Assembly: GCA_023382535.1 (NCBI GenBank)
Contig: JAHDWA010000016.1
Span: 1 to 64,000, forward strand
Source: Anaerolineae bacterium
GTDB taxonomy: Bacteria; Chloroflexota; Anaerolineae; 4572-78; J111
DNA: 64,000 bases
Direction of reading: 5' to 3'
Under the pieces are notes generated by a model. That model did not search any database and was not told where the DNA came from. It saw only the letters and a list, made by a program, of their open reading frames with translations. Both the position numbers and the translations under genes were made by a program. Below, piece after piece: positions 26,788 through 35,959 of this stretch (the stretch's first letter is position 1; every line of letters begins with the position of its first letter).

Positions 26788-26945
26788 AGGGGTGGCGCCA
26801 GGTGAGCTTCAACCAAAACATCAATCAGGTAAAGAAAGGTAACCTATAGGTGACATCGTGGCCACTTTTTCTTTCACCAGAGACATACGCTTGCTAGAGG
26901 AGAAACTGAGCCTGTATGTTTCTAACCGCTAAAAGAGGGCGGACA

Positions 26946-27452
26946 ATGCCCCAAATGAAACCATTCATTGAAGCCAATGGCCCTTACGGCGTGCAGCTGC
27001 TTGCCCGCCGGGCCTACCGCTGCGGCGATCCCATTTGCCAGGTCCGTAACTTCCGGCTCCTGGAGAAGGCAACCCCCCAGACGATCCAGGTCGGCCCGCA
27101 GGTCCATATCGAAACCGATGCCCTGGCCTGTCTGAACCACGCCTGCCAGCCCAGCGTTATTATAGATACGGCGGCGCTGGCCGTCTTTGCCGCCCGGGAT
27201 CTGGCGCCGGGCGAGGCACTCACCTTCTTTTATCCCTCCACCGAGTGGGAGCTGGACCGGCCCTTCATTTGCCGCTGTGGTTCTCCCCGCTGTCTCCGCT
27301 TCATCGCCGGGGCCAAATATTTATCCCTCGACATGCTGGCCCGGTACTTCATCAACCCGCACATCCGCGAATTAGCCCTGACAGCGCTGACCCAGGTCAA
27401 AAAGCTGGGGTCTGCTAACAGGATCAGCAGGCCGGCTGGGTTTGAGCGATGA
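26946..27452 (+). CDS. SET-domain protein (predicted lysine methyltransferase)
   Basis: From ATG 26946 the protein has 168 residues (an upstream ATG at 26916, with GAGGAG before it, is possible). It shows the SET hallmarks LNHACQPS (63-70, the pseudoknot NHxCxPN-like motif), LAPGEALTFFYPS (catalytic Tyr at about 96) and a post-SET zinc cluster CRCGSPRC. It would transfer methyl groups from S-adenosylmethionine to a protein lysine. Bacterial SET proteins are uncommon and no target is known here. It ends in an ATGA overlap with the next gene. Confidence 0.82.
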   Translation: MPQMKPFIEANGPYGVQLLARRAYRCGDPICQVRNFRLLEKATPQTIQVGPQVHIETDALACLNHACQPSVIIDTAALAVFAARDLAPGEALTFFYPSTEWELDRPFICRCGSPRCLRFIAGAKYLSLDMLARYFINPHIRELALTALTQVKKLGSANRISRPAGFER

Positions 27453-27709
27453 CGGCAAAAATGAGCGGCGGTTTGCTGTATCAGAAAGACAGCGACAGTT
27501 CCGATTTCCCGATGACCGAGATTAAACGGGCCTTGAAAGCTTTTGCTCGCCGCCGCGATCTGGCCGGGCTTGAACCGGCCCTGGTCTACGTTCATCCGGG
27601 CCAGGAAAGCGGGCTGGACCGCCAGCAGTTGGCAGCGCTGAGGTTGGTGGTCGAGGTTGCCAGGGAGGTGCCACTTAACTACATCTGCCTGGCCGGACGA
27701 ATGAAGTGA
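27449..27709 (+). CDS. Small hypothetical protein
   Basis: The 86-residue product of the last gene of the + strand operon overlaps the SET gene by 4 bases, which argues that it is translated. It is mostly helical (MTEIKRALKAFARRRDLAGL), soluble and without a recognised motif. The following 28-base gap separates it from the convergent integrase gene. Confidence 0.5.
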   Translation: MTAKMSGGLLYQKDSDSSDFPMTEIKRALKAFARRRDLAGLEPALVYVHPGQESGLDRQQLAALRLVVEVAREVPLNYICLAGRMK

Positions 27710-27737
27710 AGTTGCCTGCTTTATTGGCGTTTTAATT

Positions 27738-28637
27738 TCATAATTCCGCGTTTTCCATCCGAGTGAGCAGGGCATCTGCATCCGGAGTCGTGTAAATCAT
27801 GACCGTGTTCAGGCTGGAATGGCCCAGGATAGCGGCCAGGCCGCGTAAATCATCGGGATTAGCCGCCAAATAACGGCTGGCGAAGGTATGCCTCAGAATA
27901 TGAGGGCTGATCAGGTCGGAATCGAGCCCGGCCAGGCGGGCATATTTCTTGAGCAGATTGAACACGCCGCTGCGGTCGTGCAGGGGACCCCGCTCGCCTA
28001 CCCACAGCGGGTCCTCCGGCCGCAACCCCGGCTGTGACTCCAGGTAGAGTTTGATTGCCTGGCGCACCGGGCTGGTCAGGGGTACGACCCGGTGCACTCC
28101 ACCCTTGCCCCGCCGGATAGTAACTTCTGCTGTGCGGCCACCCAGGTTGAGATCCTCGACCCGCAGGGCCAGGGTCTCGGAAATGCGCAGCCCCGCCCCC
28201 AGCAAGAGTTCCACCAGGGCCATATCCCGCAGCTGCCCGCTCCGGTGGATATGACGCAGCAGGCGGCGAACGTAGGTCTCCTTCAGGGCTTTGGGTTGGC
28301 GTGCCGGCGGGCGCAGGCTCTTGACCCCGGCCGTGGGGTCACTGCGGCAGTAACTGTGAGCCACGGCCCATTTGAAGTAACGCGAAAGGGCGGTCAGGCG
28401 AGCATTGACCGTTGCTGGGGGTGCTTTTTCGACCGTCTGCTGGCGGGCCTTCCACTCGGCGACATCGCGGGGAATGATGGCCGCCGGGTCGAGGGGCTGG
28501 CCGTAAACCTGCTCGGACCAGCGGCAAAAATGAACCAGGCCGCGCCGGTAGGTAGCAATTGTCAGCTCGCTTTTACCCTGTTCGGCCAGGTCGTCCAGCC
28601 ATTCAAGGATGGTTGGGTGAAGTGTTGGCGTTGTCAC
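27738..28637 (-). CDS. Tyrosine recombinase/integrase (XerC/D-type)
   Basis: From GTG 28637 the protein has 299 residues; GGGAGG lies 8-9 bases upstream, whereas the open frame to 28694 lacks such a site. It has an N-terminal SAM-like core-binding domain (1-100). The catalytic set is visible: R151 (GLRISE), K178 (RRGKGG), H246 and R249 (HILRHTF), H273 (LGHSS) and Y282 (IYTT). It carries out site-specific strand exchange and is the likely integrase of the 5.4-28.6 kb element. Its C-terminus faces the transfer operon. Confidence 0.93.
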   Translation of the reverse strand: MTTPTLHPTILEWLDDLAEQGKSELTIATYRRGLVHFCRWSEQVYGQPLDPAAIIPRDVAEWKARQQTVEKAPPATVNARLTALSRYFKWAVAHSYCRSDPTAGVKSLRPPARQPKALKETYVRRLLRHIHRSGQLRDMALVELLLGAGLRISETLALRVEDLNLGGRTAEVTIRRGKGGVHRVVPLTSPVRQAIKLYLESQPGLRPEDPLWVGERGPLHDRSGVFNLLKKYARLAGLDSDLISPHILRHTFASRYLAANPDDLRGLAAILGHSSLNTVMIYTTPDADALLTRMENAEL

Positions 28638-28740
28638 AAAAGCCTCCCAAAAATATGTTGGCTTTTGGCCGTTTCCGGGCCAAAAACGGCTCAAAAATAA
28701 CCTTAAACTGTCTTCACCATATCATTTGGGAATCGTTGTG

Positions 28741-28777
28741 TCAACATTTTGGACATTATGTTGATAATTTATGTTGA
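28741..28777. promoter_or_regulatory. Inverted and direct ATGTTGA motifs upstream of the integrase
   Basis: TCAACAT (28741-28747) and ATGTTGA (28758-28764) form a perfect 7-bp inverted repeat, and ATGTTGA recurs at 28771-28777. They lie about 105 bases upstream of the integrase start in an AT-rich stretch. An operator or arm-type integrase binding site is plausible. The role is inferred. Confidence 0.45.
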
Positions 28778-29416
28778 AACAGTCACGGGAGTAAAGCCCC
28801 TCAAACCCATATACGGAATTTTTTCCTCAACTTGAACTCGTAGAGATTAGAGAGCAGAGCAGCTTTTTCAGGGGATATAGATAACTGTAAACAGTGTTAC
28901 TGAAGTTTAGAGCCCATCTTTTGTTGGGCTTGACTAAAATGGAATCCTGCTGCGATCCGACATAGCGGTTGAGGTTCTTTTTTGAAAACTCATTGAGCCT
29001 GGAAAACGGATTTGTGATATAATATACAATAGGTTAAGTAGCAGACTTTCCTCCTCCATATGGCTTCGACTCCAAGCCACCGATTGTCACGCTACCTAGT
29101 TCCTCTAGCTGTACCGCCAGAATTCCGGTGAGATTGCTACCTTGCAGTCTTTCGGAGAGAACAAGCCTCCCCGAATATTCTTCGATTTTCATAGCTTTGT
29201 CGCCAATTGTCCGTCTTTTCGTCTCGCGAAAATGATGGTTTGGCGAATGTGCTTGTACCTCCAACACTGTTTGGTCAGGTTTGCTGAACTAATCCGGTGG
29301 ACTTCTGTGCAGTTTTTACGGTGTATAGAATGGAGCTGACGGATCCCGGTATGGAGGCTATGCGTTATCACCAGTGCTGATAAAGAAGATTAATAGATCA
29401 GAAAGGATTAACGTTT
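28778..29416. other. AT-rich stretch without a convincing gene; possible promoter
   Basis: This is the boundary between the mobile element and the conflict cluster and is visibly less GC-rich than its flanks. A possible + strand promoter has TTGAGC at 28993 and TATAAT at 29018 (19-bp spacer). It would give a leader of nearly 400 bases before the patatin gene, so a small RNA or long regulatory leader is possible. A 53-codon - strand frame (start MKIEEYSG, ending near 29034) has no recognisable features. Confidence 0.4.
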
Positions 29417-30604
29417 ATGAAAAAATACGATCTTGTTTTTGAAGGTGGAGGCGCCAAGGGCATGGCGCTCGTCGGCGCCTATAAGGAGTTTGTGCAGTGC
29501 GACCGTACTTATGGCCGGCTGTTGGGTACCTCTGCTGGTGCGATTACCGCAGTGCTGGTGGCTGCCGGTTATGAGCCCCTCGAGATGCTCGCCGCGCTCG
29601 AAGAACGGGAGAATGGCCAGCCGGTCTTTGCCGGGTTTATGGGGCAGCCGCCGCCCTTTACCCAGGCGGAGATTAAGGCCAGTGCCATTCGCACTCTGCT
29701 ACGCAACATCAATCTTAAATTTGTGCCCGATTTGGTGGAAGAGCGCCTGGACGACAGCATCGCCCAGATGCTGGCCGAAGACCCGGCTTCTCGTCACTGC
29801 TTTGCCTTTGTAGAACGGGGAGGTTGGTACGCGGCCGACCGCTTCATCACCTGGCTACAAACCAAGCTCGACAGTGGACAGCGCCACTTCAGCCAGATGA
29901 CCCTGGCCCAGTTTTTCGAGGCAACGCAAGCAGACCTGTCCCTGGTAGCTTCGGACACGAGCGACGGTCGGCTGCTGGTATTGAACCACCACACCACCCC
30001 GGATTGTCCGTTGGTGTGGGCGGTGCGCATGTCAATGAGCATCCCTCTGGTGTGGGACGAGGTGATCTGGCCCGCGAATTGGGGGATGTACTTGGGCCGC
30101 GATCTCACCGGCCATGCCATCGTTGACGGCGGCCTGCTCTCCAACTTCCCACTGGAGTTATTTATCTCGGACGACCCGCAGGTGACCCGCCTGATGGGCC
30201 CCAAGCAGGGTAACCTCGTGTTGGGACTGCTGATTGATGAGTCGCTGCCGGTGGCGGCTCCACGCGGCCTGCTGGTGGATATCAAGGTCGAGCCGGCCAA
30301 GTTACGCACGGTGCAGCGAATCATGCGCCTGGCGAACACGGCCACGACCGCCCACGATAAGATGGTCATTGACGCCTTCAGCCATCTGGTGGTGCGCTTG
30401 CCGGCGCAGGGTTACGGCACCACCGAGTTCGACATGAGCAAAGAGCGTCGGACGGCCCTGGTCGAGGCTGGCTGTAATGCCATGCGGGCTTATTTCAACC
30501 AGCCCCCCGCGCCATTGGCCGTGCCGCGCGGGCTGGAAGCTAGCGAGGCCGCACGGGTCAAGCGCATGGCAGATGGTATTGCGCTGCGGCTGTTGGGGCA
30601 GTGA
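29417..30604 (+). CDS. Patatin-like phospholipase
   Basis: The 395-residue protein has the patatin oxyanion hole GGGAKG (10-15), the nucleophile elbow GTSAG (Ser39) and the catalytic Asp in VDGGLLSNFP (D237), so the Ser-Asp dyad is complete. It is predicted to hydrolyse membrane phospholipids. No signal peptide is seen, so it would act from the cytosol. It is the first gene of the + strand conflict cluster, where patatins commonly act as cell-killing effectors (as in CBASS CapV). Restraint by a partner is inferred. AAAGGATT precedes the ATG. Confidence 0.92.
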   Translation: MKKYDLVFEGGGAKGMALVGAYKEFVQCDRTYGRLLGTSAGAITAVLVAAGYEPLEMLAALEERENGQPVFAGFMGQPPPFTQAEIKASAIRTLLRNINLKFVPDLVEERLDDSIAQMLAEDPASRHCFAFVERGGWYAADRFITWLQTKLDSGQRHFSQMTLAQFFEATQADLSLVASDTSDGRLLVLNHHTTPDCPLVWAVRMSMSIPLVWDEVIWPANWGMYLGRDLTGHAIVDGGLLSNFPLELFISDDPQVTRLMGPKQGNLVLGLLIDESLPVAAPRGLLVDIKVEPAKLRTVQRIMRLANTATTAHDKMVIDAFSHLVVRLPAQGYGTTEFDMSKERRTALVEAGCNAMRAYFNQPPAPLAVPRGLEASEAARVKRMADGIALRLLGQ

Positions 30605-30843
30605 AGTCCGGGCACACGGGGAAGTCTTAAAACGAATCCGGCGTATTAGACCCTTGACCTGTTCATCGAGGCCTTACCGGTCGGCCATTTTGCTCCTGTG
30701 ATAGCGTCGCGCCAGGCCTACAAAGAGTTCATGCGCCATCCCACTGGATGCCAAATCGTTCGGCGCGCGGCTTCACGCGGCTACCATGGGCGGCATGGTA
30801 AAGGAGTTACTGTAGCACACTAATTTAAACAGGAGATCCAACT
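30605..30843. other. Intergenic gap between patatin and caspase genes
   Basis: No gene, clear terminator or RNA is recognisable in these 239 bases. The end (ACAGGAGATCCAACT) carries the ribosome-binding site of the caspase-like gene. Confidence 0.4.
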
Positions 30844-31764
30844 ATGTCTAAGCGAGCATTACTTGTCGGAATCAACAACTTCCGACCGGGCATTAATAAG
30901 CTCAACGGCTGCATCAACGACACTATCGAGATGCAGGGGCTACTAAACACCTATTTTGGGTTCCAGGACGCGGACATCAAAGTATTGCGCGATGGTGATG
31001 CCACTGCTCAATGTATCCGTGACGGTCTGACCTGGCTGTTGAGCGGGTACAACGGCGGTGATGTACGCGTTTTTCACTTCTCCAGCCACGGCACCCAGGT
31101 TCCTGACCAGAGCGAGGATGAGGAGTGGGAATGTAAGGACGAGGTCATCGTGCCCTGCGACCATGACTGGAACAACCCGTTCCGAGATGATGACCTGCGA
31201 GCGATCTTCGACCCTATCCCTGAGGGGGTCAATTTCACTTTCGTCGCCGATTGTTGCCACAGCGGCAGCATTCAGAGGGACCTCTTTGACAGCGGCGTCG
31301 AGTTCTCTCCTCGTTATCTGAACCCTCCCGGCGAGATCGTGGACGCCATCCAGACCAAGCTAATAAAACGTGATGCCGAGGCTGACGCCTGGGCGGCGGC
31401 GCAGTTGGCACAGATGCTACAAGGCGTTCCCCAAGACCAGTGGGTGGCAAAGATGCAGGAATATCTGACCCTGCTGCGGCAACGTTTCTGCGAGAATAAA
31501 TTTGGGGTGATTCCCGTGGACAAGCATGTCTTGCTGGCCGCATGCGAGGATCGCCAGACTGCGGCCGATGCCCGGATCGACGGTCAATACCGAGGTGCGT
31601 TCACCTGGGCGTTAGGCAAAGCCGTTAAGGAGGCCAATGGCAATCTGACCTATGACGAGCTCATCGCCCGCATTAGCGCCAACCTAAAGATCTATGGACA
31701 AACACCCCAACTTGAGTGCCCGTCGGAGATGCGGACGTTGAAATTCCTGGCTCCGCTCGCCTAG
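30844..31764 (+). CDS. Caspase-like (C14/metacaspase) protease
   Basis: The 306-residue protein has an N-terminal p20-like fold (SKRALLVGINNF and LNGCINDTIEMQ). The catalytic dyad is H82 (HFSSHGTQ) and the Cys of DCCHSG (C138). The C-terminal half completes the caspase fold. It would cleave proteins after specific residues (often Arg/Lys in bacterial orthocaspases). It has no extra domain, so activation must come from a partner, plausibly one of the STAND proteins downstream. AGGAG precedes the start. Confidence 0.93.
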   Translation: MSKRALLVGINNFRPGINKLNGCINDTIEMQGLLNTYFGFQDADIKVLRDGDATAQCIRDGLTWLLSGYNGGDVRVFHFSSHGTQVPDQSEDEEWECKDEVIVPCDHDWNNPFRDDDLRAIFDPIPEGVNFTFVADCCHSGSIQRDLFDSGVEFSPRYLNPPGEIVDAIQTKLIKRDAEADAWAAAQLAQMLQGVPQDQWVAKMQEYLTLLRQRFCENKFGVIPVDKHVLLAACEDRQTAADARIDGQYRGAFTWALGKAVKEANGNLTYDELIARISANLKIYGQTPQLECPSEMRTLKFLAPLA

Positions 31765-31790
31765 AGTCTATCTGAAAATGAGAAAGTTAG

Positions 31791-31850
31791 CCTGGGGTGA
31801 CAGACTTTCCAGTCTGTCCAGGCCCCAGGAGCAGATGGAAAACCTGCTCC
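31791..31850. repeat. Compound palindrome between caspase and macro-CHAT genes
   Basis: CCTGGGG/CCCCAGG outer arms (31791-31797 and 31823-31829) enclose the perfect stem GACAGACT/AGTCTGTC (31799-31818). A second stem GGAGCAG/CTGCTCC follows (31828-31850). Similar double-hairpin units occur near 42977 and 59515. No T-run follows, so it is not a standard terminator. Confidence 0.75.
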
Positions 31851-31919
31851 ATTGCAAATTATGCTCTACTGAGTCTCGGCGAATCGGCTATCTGTTGCCA
31901 ATACAGGAGGTATATAACT

Positions 31920-34900
31920 ATGCCTGATACGAGTAATCTTGGGAAGGACCCGTCTTACCAATTCGGGAGCACGATGGTCAAAATCATCCAGGGCGACCTC
32001 CTCCAATCTGGGGTAGAGGTGGATGCCGTGGTGAGCACGGACGACAACTATCTGACCATGGGCAGTGGCGTGTCCAAACTGTTGAGGAAGCGTGCCCGGT
32101 CGGCCAATTATGTCCGGGAGGCTCAGGCGCAGTGTCCGGTCATGGCTGGCACCGTGGTGGTCACCAAAGCGTACGCCCTGAAGCGAGTTCTCGGCGTGAG
32201 CCATGTTTTGCATGGCACCGTGATCGACTATGACACGGACGCTCTGCCTCTACCTGGCCTGGTGGAGCAGACGACCACCCACTGCCTCGAACGGGCAGAG
32301 GCGTTGGGGGTCCGTAACATCTTGTTCCCGGCCTTCGCCACCGGCGCAGGCAACTTGAGCATGGAAGAATGTGCGCGCTGCATGTGCAGTGCCATCAAGA
32401 CGTATCTGAGACACGATCGCCCTATCCAGAACATCTACATTATATTGTACTTGCCTGGAGAGAAAAATGGGGCGGCTACGCTGGTCAAACGAAGGGAGTG
32501 CCAGGCTCTCAACGAACGCTTCATCTGGGAAGCAGATCTGGTGTTGGGCGTCCCCTACGATCCTACCCTGCGCATAGGCCAAGTTCGGGATTTTTACGGC
32601 GGGAAGCAGGCGCTGCAACGACTGGAAGCGATCATTACCGGCCAGCTAGACGACGCCAGCGGCAAGCGCCATGCCGTCATCCTGGGCGGTCCGGCCACCG
32701 GCAAGCGATCTACGCTGGAGTACCTGTACCAGCGCGCCCAACAGCCAGGCGACCCCCTAGGTGTTGGCCGCCGTCTGGTGCGGTTGACCTTTGGCCGGGT
32801 GCATGAGCAGACACCGCCTTCCTTCATCTACCACAAGTTTCTGTGTGCCCTGGGCAAAACGGAGCACGGCAGTGACCCGGAGACGAAGAATCTGCTCGGT
32901 GAGTTCAAGCAGGTCTACGCGGACCCAGATCTGACTTACCGGGGCTTTGTGAATCTGCTAGAGAGGCACAGGGATCGTTTCCCCGAAGTTGTCTACCTGA
33001 TTGACCGCCTACCGAACCTGTTGGGCAAGGAAGGGGAAGCGCCAGCAGGGAAGGAGGAAGAGGCGAAACTGGCGGCCGGTCTAGCCAGCAGTGATACGGA
33101 CCACTCATCACAGCCCTGGGCCTTTTGGCAAGACCTGAACGAACTCGGCCAGCACATCCGCGTTATCTACACAGCGCGCGATGAAGAGTTCAAACGCCTG
33201 TGCCAGCAGCGACTTGCGCCCTACGCGTCCCATTTCCAGAGCCGGATCGAGGAGGTATGGTTAGCCTGTGTTACCGACGAGGAGCGGGAGCAGTGGGTAG
33301 ACGAATTATTCCGCCGCTATCTTGGCTGCCCCGACGGCGCGCCGGCTTTTGTGCATAAACGGTATGCCGTCGAGGCCGGCCGTCACCCCTACCTGATCAG
33401 CCTGTTTGGTCACGCCCTGGTCAAGGTCGTCAAAACAACTGCTTTTAGCAACCCTGACTGTGCCATCGAGTACACCGAGGAAGCCTTTCGCCCTGTCTTT
33501 AAGATGGTTGGCAACGCCATCGCCAAGCCGCAACGCGAATTTTTCGAGCAGCTCATAGCCCTGGCCACGCCGGCCGATCGGGAACACCTGAAGAACCTGG
33601 CCAAGGCCATGGCGATCGACGAGGAACGCTGCGAGTTAATGCCAGAGGCTGATAAACGCGACGCCAAGGCACTCGCTCGTCTGGCGGAACTGCAGGCGGA
33701 AGGTGACCCACGCCGGTTGCTCGATGACAAAACGCTGCGGTTGCTTGAGGATCGCGGCTACCTGGTCAATGTCGCACAAGCGGTCCAGTTTATGGCACAG
33801 CCCTTTGCCGCCTGGGTTATTGACTATTTCGGCCTGCGGCACACGCAGGAAAAAGCGGGGCGGCCTGCGGACCTAGAGATCACCTTGCTCAATGTCGCTG
33901 AGCCACCGGCGTCTCAGGTGGTGCGGACGATGGTACGCGGGCGCGGGGCCAGAGTGCCGGCGGCGCAGAAGGAACTGAATCTAGAGACCAGGTGCGATTT
34001 TCTGGAGAACCTGGGCAAGTGTCTCAATCATCTGCTCCATCCCGGCCGGTTTCCAGACGCAGGCTGGTGGCGGGACCCGGAGCAGGTGGGGAACTATATT
34101 TTGAACCAGTTTACCACTGGTGACATCAAGCGTTGTCTCCAAGATCCGCCATATGGCACCACCATCTTGTTTACGGTTGACGAGGCGTTGAAGAGTATCC
34201 CCTGGGAGTTGATGCTGGAAGCCACCTATACCGGCGAGATTCCCTTCTGCGTGGGGCGCAGCATCATTGGCCAACAACCGAACATGATTGACGGGGTCGT
34301 CGGCAAAGCCGGCCAGGTGCGTGCGCTCTTGATTGGCGACCCAACCGGCGATCTGCCCCGCGCCCGCTGCGAAGTGGAAGAACTCGCCCGGCGGCTGCGC
34401 CAGGATAGGCGCTTCCGGGTTGAGCCAGAGGATGTTCTCATGGGTTCTGGCCAGTGCCAGTCCGGGCCAATCCTCGGCGCGCTGGGCAGCCGCCAGTATG
34501 GCCTGGTGCATTATTCCGGCCACACGCACTACGACGGCTACCGCAGCGCCTGGCAACTGGCGGGCGGTAAACGCATCTTTACGCACGAGCTGACCAGCGC
34601 GCTGCAGATGGGGCCGCCAGCCCTTGTCTTCAGCTCCTCGTGCGAAAGTGCAGTGGGCGGAGAAGCCCAGCCGATCAAATACGAAGACCAGACCTTTGAT
34701 CTGCCCAGCGCCTTCCTGCAGGCCGGCGTCGAAGCCTATATCGGCACGTTGTGGGCCGTCGAAGAGGAGGCGGCGCGGCGGTTTGCCAGCCGTTTCTACG
34801 ATGCGTTCCTGAGCGATGAGGCCAATCTGGGTGAGTGCCTGCGCCGGGCCAAATGGGCCGGCAAACAGGATGAGCAGCACAGCGACCGGATCAACTGGTT

Positions 34901-34976
34901 GTCGTTTGTCCTGTACGGCGATCCGCATCGTATGCCATGGGAGTTGTTTCCAGTTTTGCAAGACATAAAGATCTAG
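31920..34976 (+). CDS. Macro domain-STAND ATPase-CHAT protease fusion
   Basis: From ATG 31920 (AGGAGG ten bases upstream) the protein has 1,018 residues. Residues 10-190 form a macro domain (VKIIQGDLLQSGVEVDAVVS and FPAFATGAGN) expected to bind ADP-ribose or a derivative. A P-loop NTPase follows with an altered Walker A, GGPATGKRST (about 255), where Arg precedes the Ser/Thr, and VVYLIDRL in place of an acidic Walker B, so hydrolysis may be weak. A CHAT caspase-like domain ends the protein with H868 (HYSGHTHY) and C908 (SSSCESA). Sensing an ADP-ribose signal to switch on proteolysis is my inference. Confidence 0.88.
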   Translation: MPDTSNLGKDPSYQFGSTMVKIIQGDLLQSGVEVDAVVSTDDNYLTMGSGVSKLLRKRARSANYVREAQAQCPVMAGTVVVTKAYALKRVLGVSHVLHGTVIDYDTDALPLPGLVEQTTTHCLERAEALGVRNILFPAFATGAGNLSMEECARCMCSAIKTYLRHDRPIQNIYIILYLPGEKNGAATLVKRRECQALNERFIWEADLVLGVPYDPTLRIGQVRDFYGGKQALQRLEAIITGQLDDASGKRHAVILGGPATGKRSTLEYLYQRAQQPGDPLGVGRRLVRLTFGRVHEQTPPSFIYHKFLCALGKTEHGSDPETKNLLGEFKQVYADPDLTYRGFVNLLERHRDRFPEVVYLIDRLPNLLGKEGEAPAGKEEEAKLAAGLASSDTDHSSQPWAFWQDLNELGQHIRVIYTARDEEFKRLCQQRLAPYASHFQSRIEEVWLACVTDEEREQWVDELFRRYLGCPDGAPAFVHKRYAVEAGRHPYLISLFGHALVKVVKTTAFSNPDCAIEYTEEAFRPVFKMVGNAIAKPQREFFEQLIALATPADREHLKNLAKAMAIDEERCELMPEADKRDAKALARLAELQAEGDPRRLLDDKTLRLLEDRGYLVNVAQAVQFMAQPFAAWVIDYFGLRHTQEKAGRPADLEITLLNVAEPPASQVVRTMVRGRGARVPAAQKELNLETRCDFLENLGKCLNHLLHPGRFPDAGWWRDPEQVGNYILNQFTTGDIKRCLQDPPYGTTILFTVDEALKSIPWELMLEATYTGEIPFCVGRSIIGQQPNMIDGVVGKAGQVRALLIGDPTGDLPRARCEVEELARRLRQDRRFRVEPEDVLMGSGQCQSGPILGALGSRQYGLVHYSGHTHYDGYRSAWQLAGGKRIFTHELTSALQMGPPALVFSSSCESAVGGEAQPIKYEDQTFDLPSAFLQAGVEAYIGTLWAVEEEAARRFASRFYDAFLSDEANLGECLRRAKWAGKQDEQHSDRINWLSFVLYGDPHRMPWELFPVLQDIKI

Positions 34977-35053
34977 CCCTCAACATGAAACGGATCTCTG
35001 AATGAGGAGACAAGCACGTCTCACAAACTCAGACACAAACAAGGAGATTTGCA

Positions 35054-35959
35054 ATGCGCCAAGAACTAGAAAATCAAGTATGGGGAGATGAAGACTGGAT
35101 AGATATTCTCCTACCAATCAAATATGGGAAGTGTACGCCCTTCCTTGGCGCTGGTGCGTGCTTTGGCGTCTTGCCACTTGCATCTGATCTAGCACAGGAA
35201 TGGGCGAAAGAGCACGATTTCCCCCTACCCGGGCCGCAGGACTTGGCTCGGATTGCTCAATTCATCGCCGTCAAGCGAAACCCAATGCGCCCAAAGTATG
35301 AGATCAAGACCATGCTTGAACGCACAAAACCACCTGACTTTGTTCAACAGGATGAGCCACACGGTGTTCTGGCCAGTCTGCCACTTCCTATGTTCATAAC
35401 AACGAACTATGATGACTTCATGATGCAGGCACTGATCAGCCATCAGAAAGAGCCCAAGCGCGAATTATGTCGGTGGAATACCATACTGAGACGACAACCT
35501 TCGATTTTTGAAGAGCAACCTGGCTTCGATCCCACCCCCCTGCATCCCATCGTCTTTCACCTCCATGGTCATGTTCAGGTGCCTGAGTCTTTAGTCCTGA
35601 CCGAAGACGATTATCTAGATTTCTTGGTCAACATCTCAAAGGACCACGAGCTGATTCCACCACGCATTCAACGGGCATTCCGAGAAACAACGCTCCTGTT
35701 TCTGGGGTACCAGCTCTCGGATTGGGATTTCCGGGTTCTGTTCCGTAGCCTCGTCGGCTACTTGGAAAAAAGCGTGAGCCAAATTCACGTCTCTGTTCAA
35801 TTGCCGCCGAGTAATAACATTTCCGATGAGCACCAACGGGAAGCGCTTGACTATCTGAATCGCTATTTCGACAAGCTTAACGTACGTGTTTACTGGGGCA
35901 CCTGTCGGAAATTTGTCCACGAATTAAGCACAAAATGGGAGGAATTTGATCATGGCTAA
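35054..35959 (+). CDS. SIR2-family protein (predicted NADase)
   Basis: The 301-residue protein is a stand-alone SIR2_2-type domain: a Gly-rich NAD loop (PFLGAGACFG, 30-38), TTNYDD with the catalytic Asn at N118, and FHLHGH with the catalytic His at H171, then LGYQLSDWDFR. Defence SIR2 proteins of this kind (ThsA, Avs/STAND partners) cleave NAD+ to nicotinamide and ADP-ribose. Its stop overlaps the start of the giant nSTAND-WD40 gene by 8 bases, so the two are made together and probably interact. AAGGAG precedes the ATG. Confidence 0.9.
   Translation: MRQELENQVWGDEDWIDILLPIKYGKCTPFLGAGACFGVLPLASDLAQEWAKEHDFPLPGPQDLARIAQFIAVKRNPMRPKYEIKTMLERTKPPDFVQQDEPHGVLASLPLPMFITTNYDDFMMQALISHQKEPKRELCRWNTILRRQPSIFEEQPGFDPTPLHPIVFHLHGHVQVPESLVLTEDDYLDFLVNISKDHELIPPRIQRAFRETTLLFLGYQLSDWDFRVLFRSLVGYLEKSVSQIHVSVQLPPSNNISDEHQREALDYLNRYFDKLNVRVYWGTCRKFVHELSTKWEEFDHG

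Noticed and set aside
1..28764. TTATGTTGAT shared by the window start and the integrase upstream region as attL/attR
   Set aside because: Ten AT-rich bases are too few, the left copy lies in a different kind of junction, and no tRNA or duplicated core supports it.
29034..29267. Minus-strand 77-codon ORF in the AT-rich boundary
   Set aside because: No recognisable motif, no strong ribosome-binding site, and it overlaps the proposed + strand leader.
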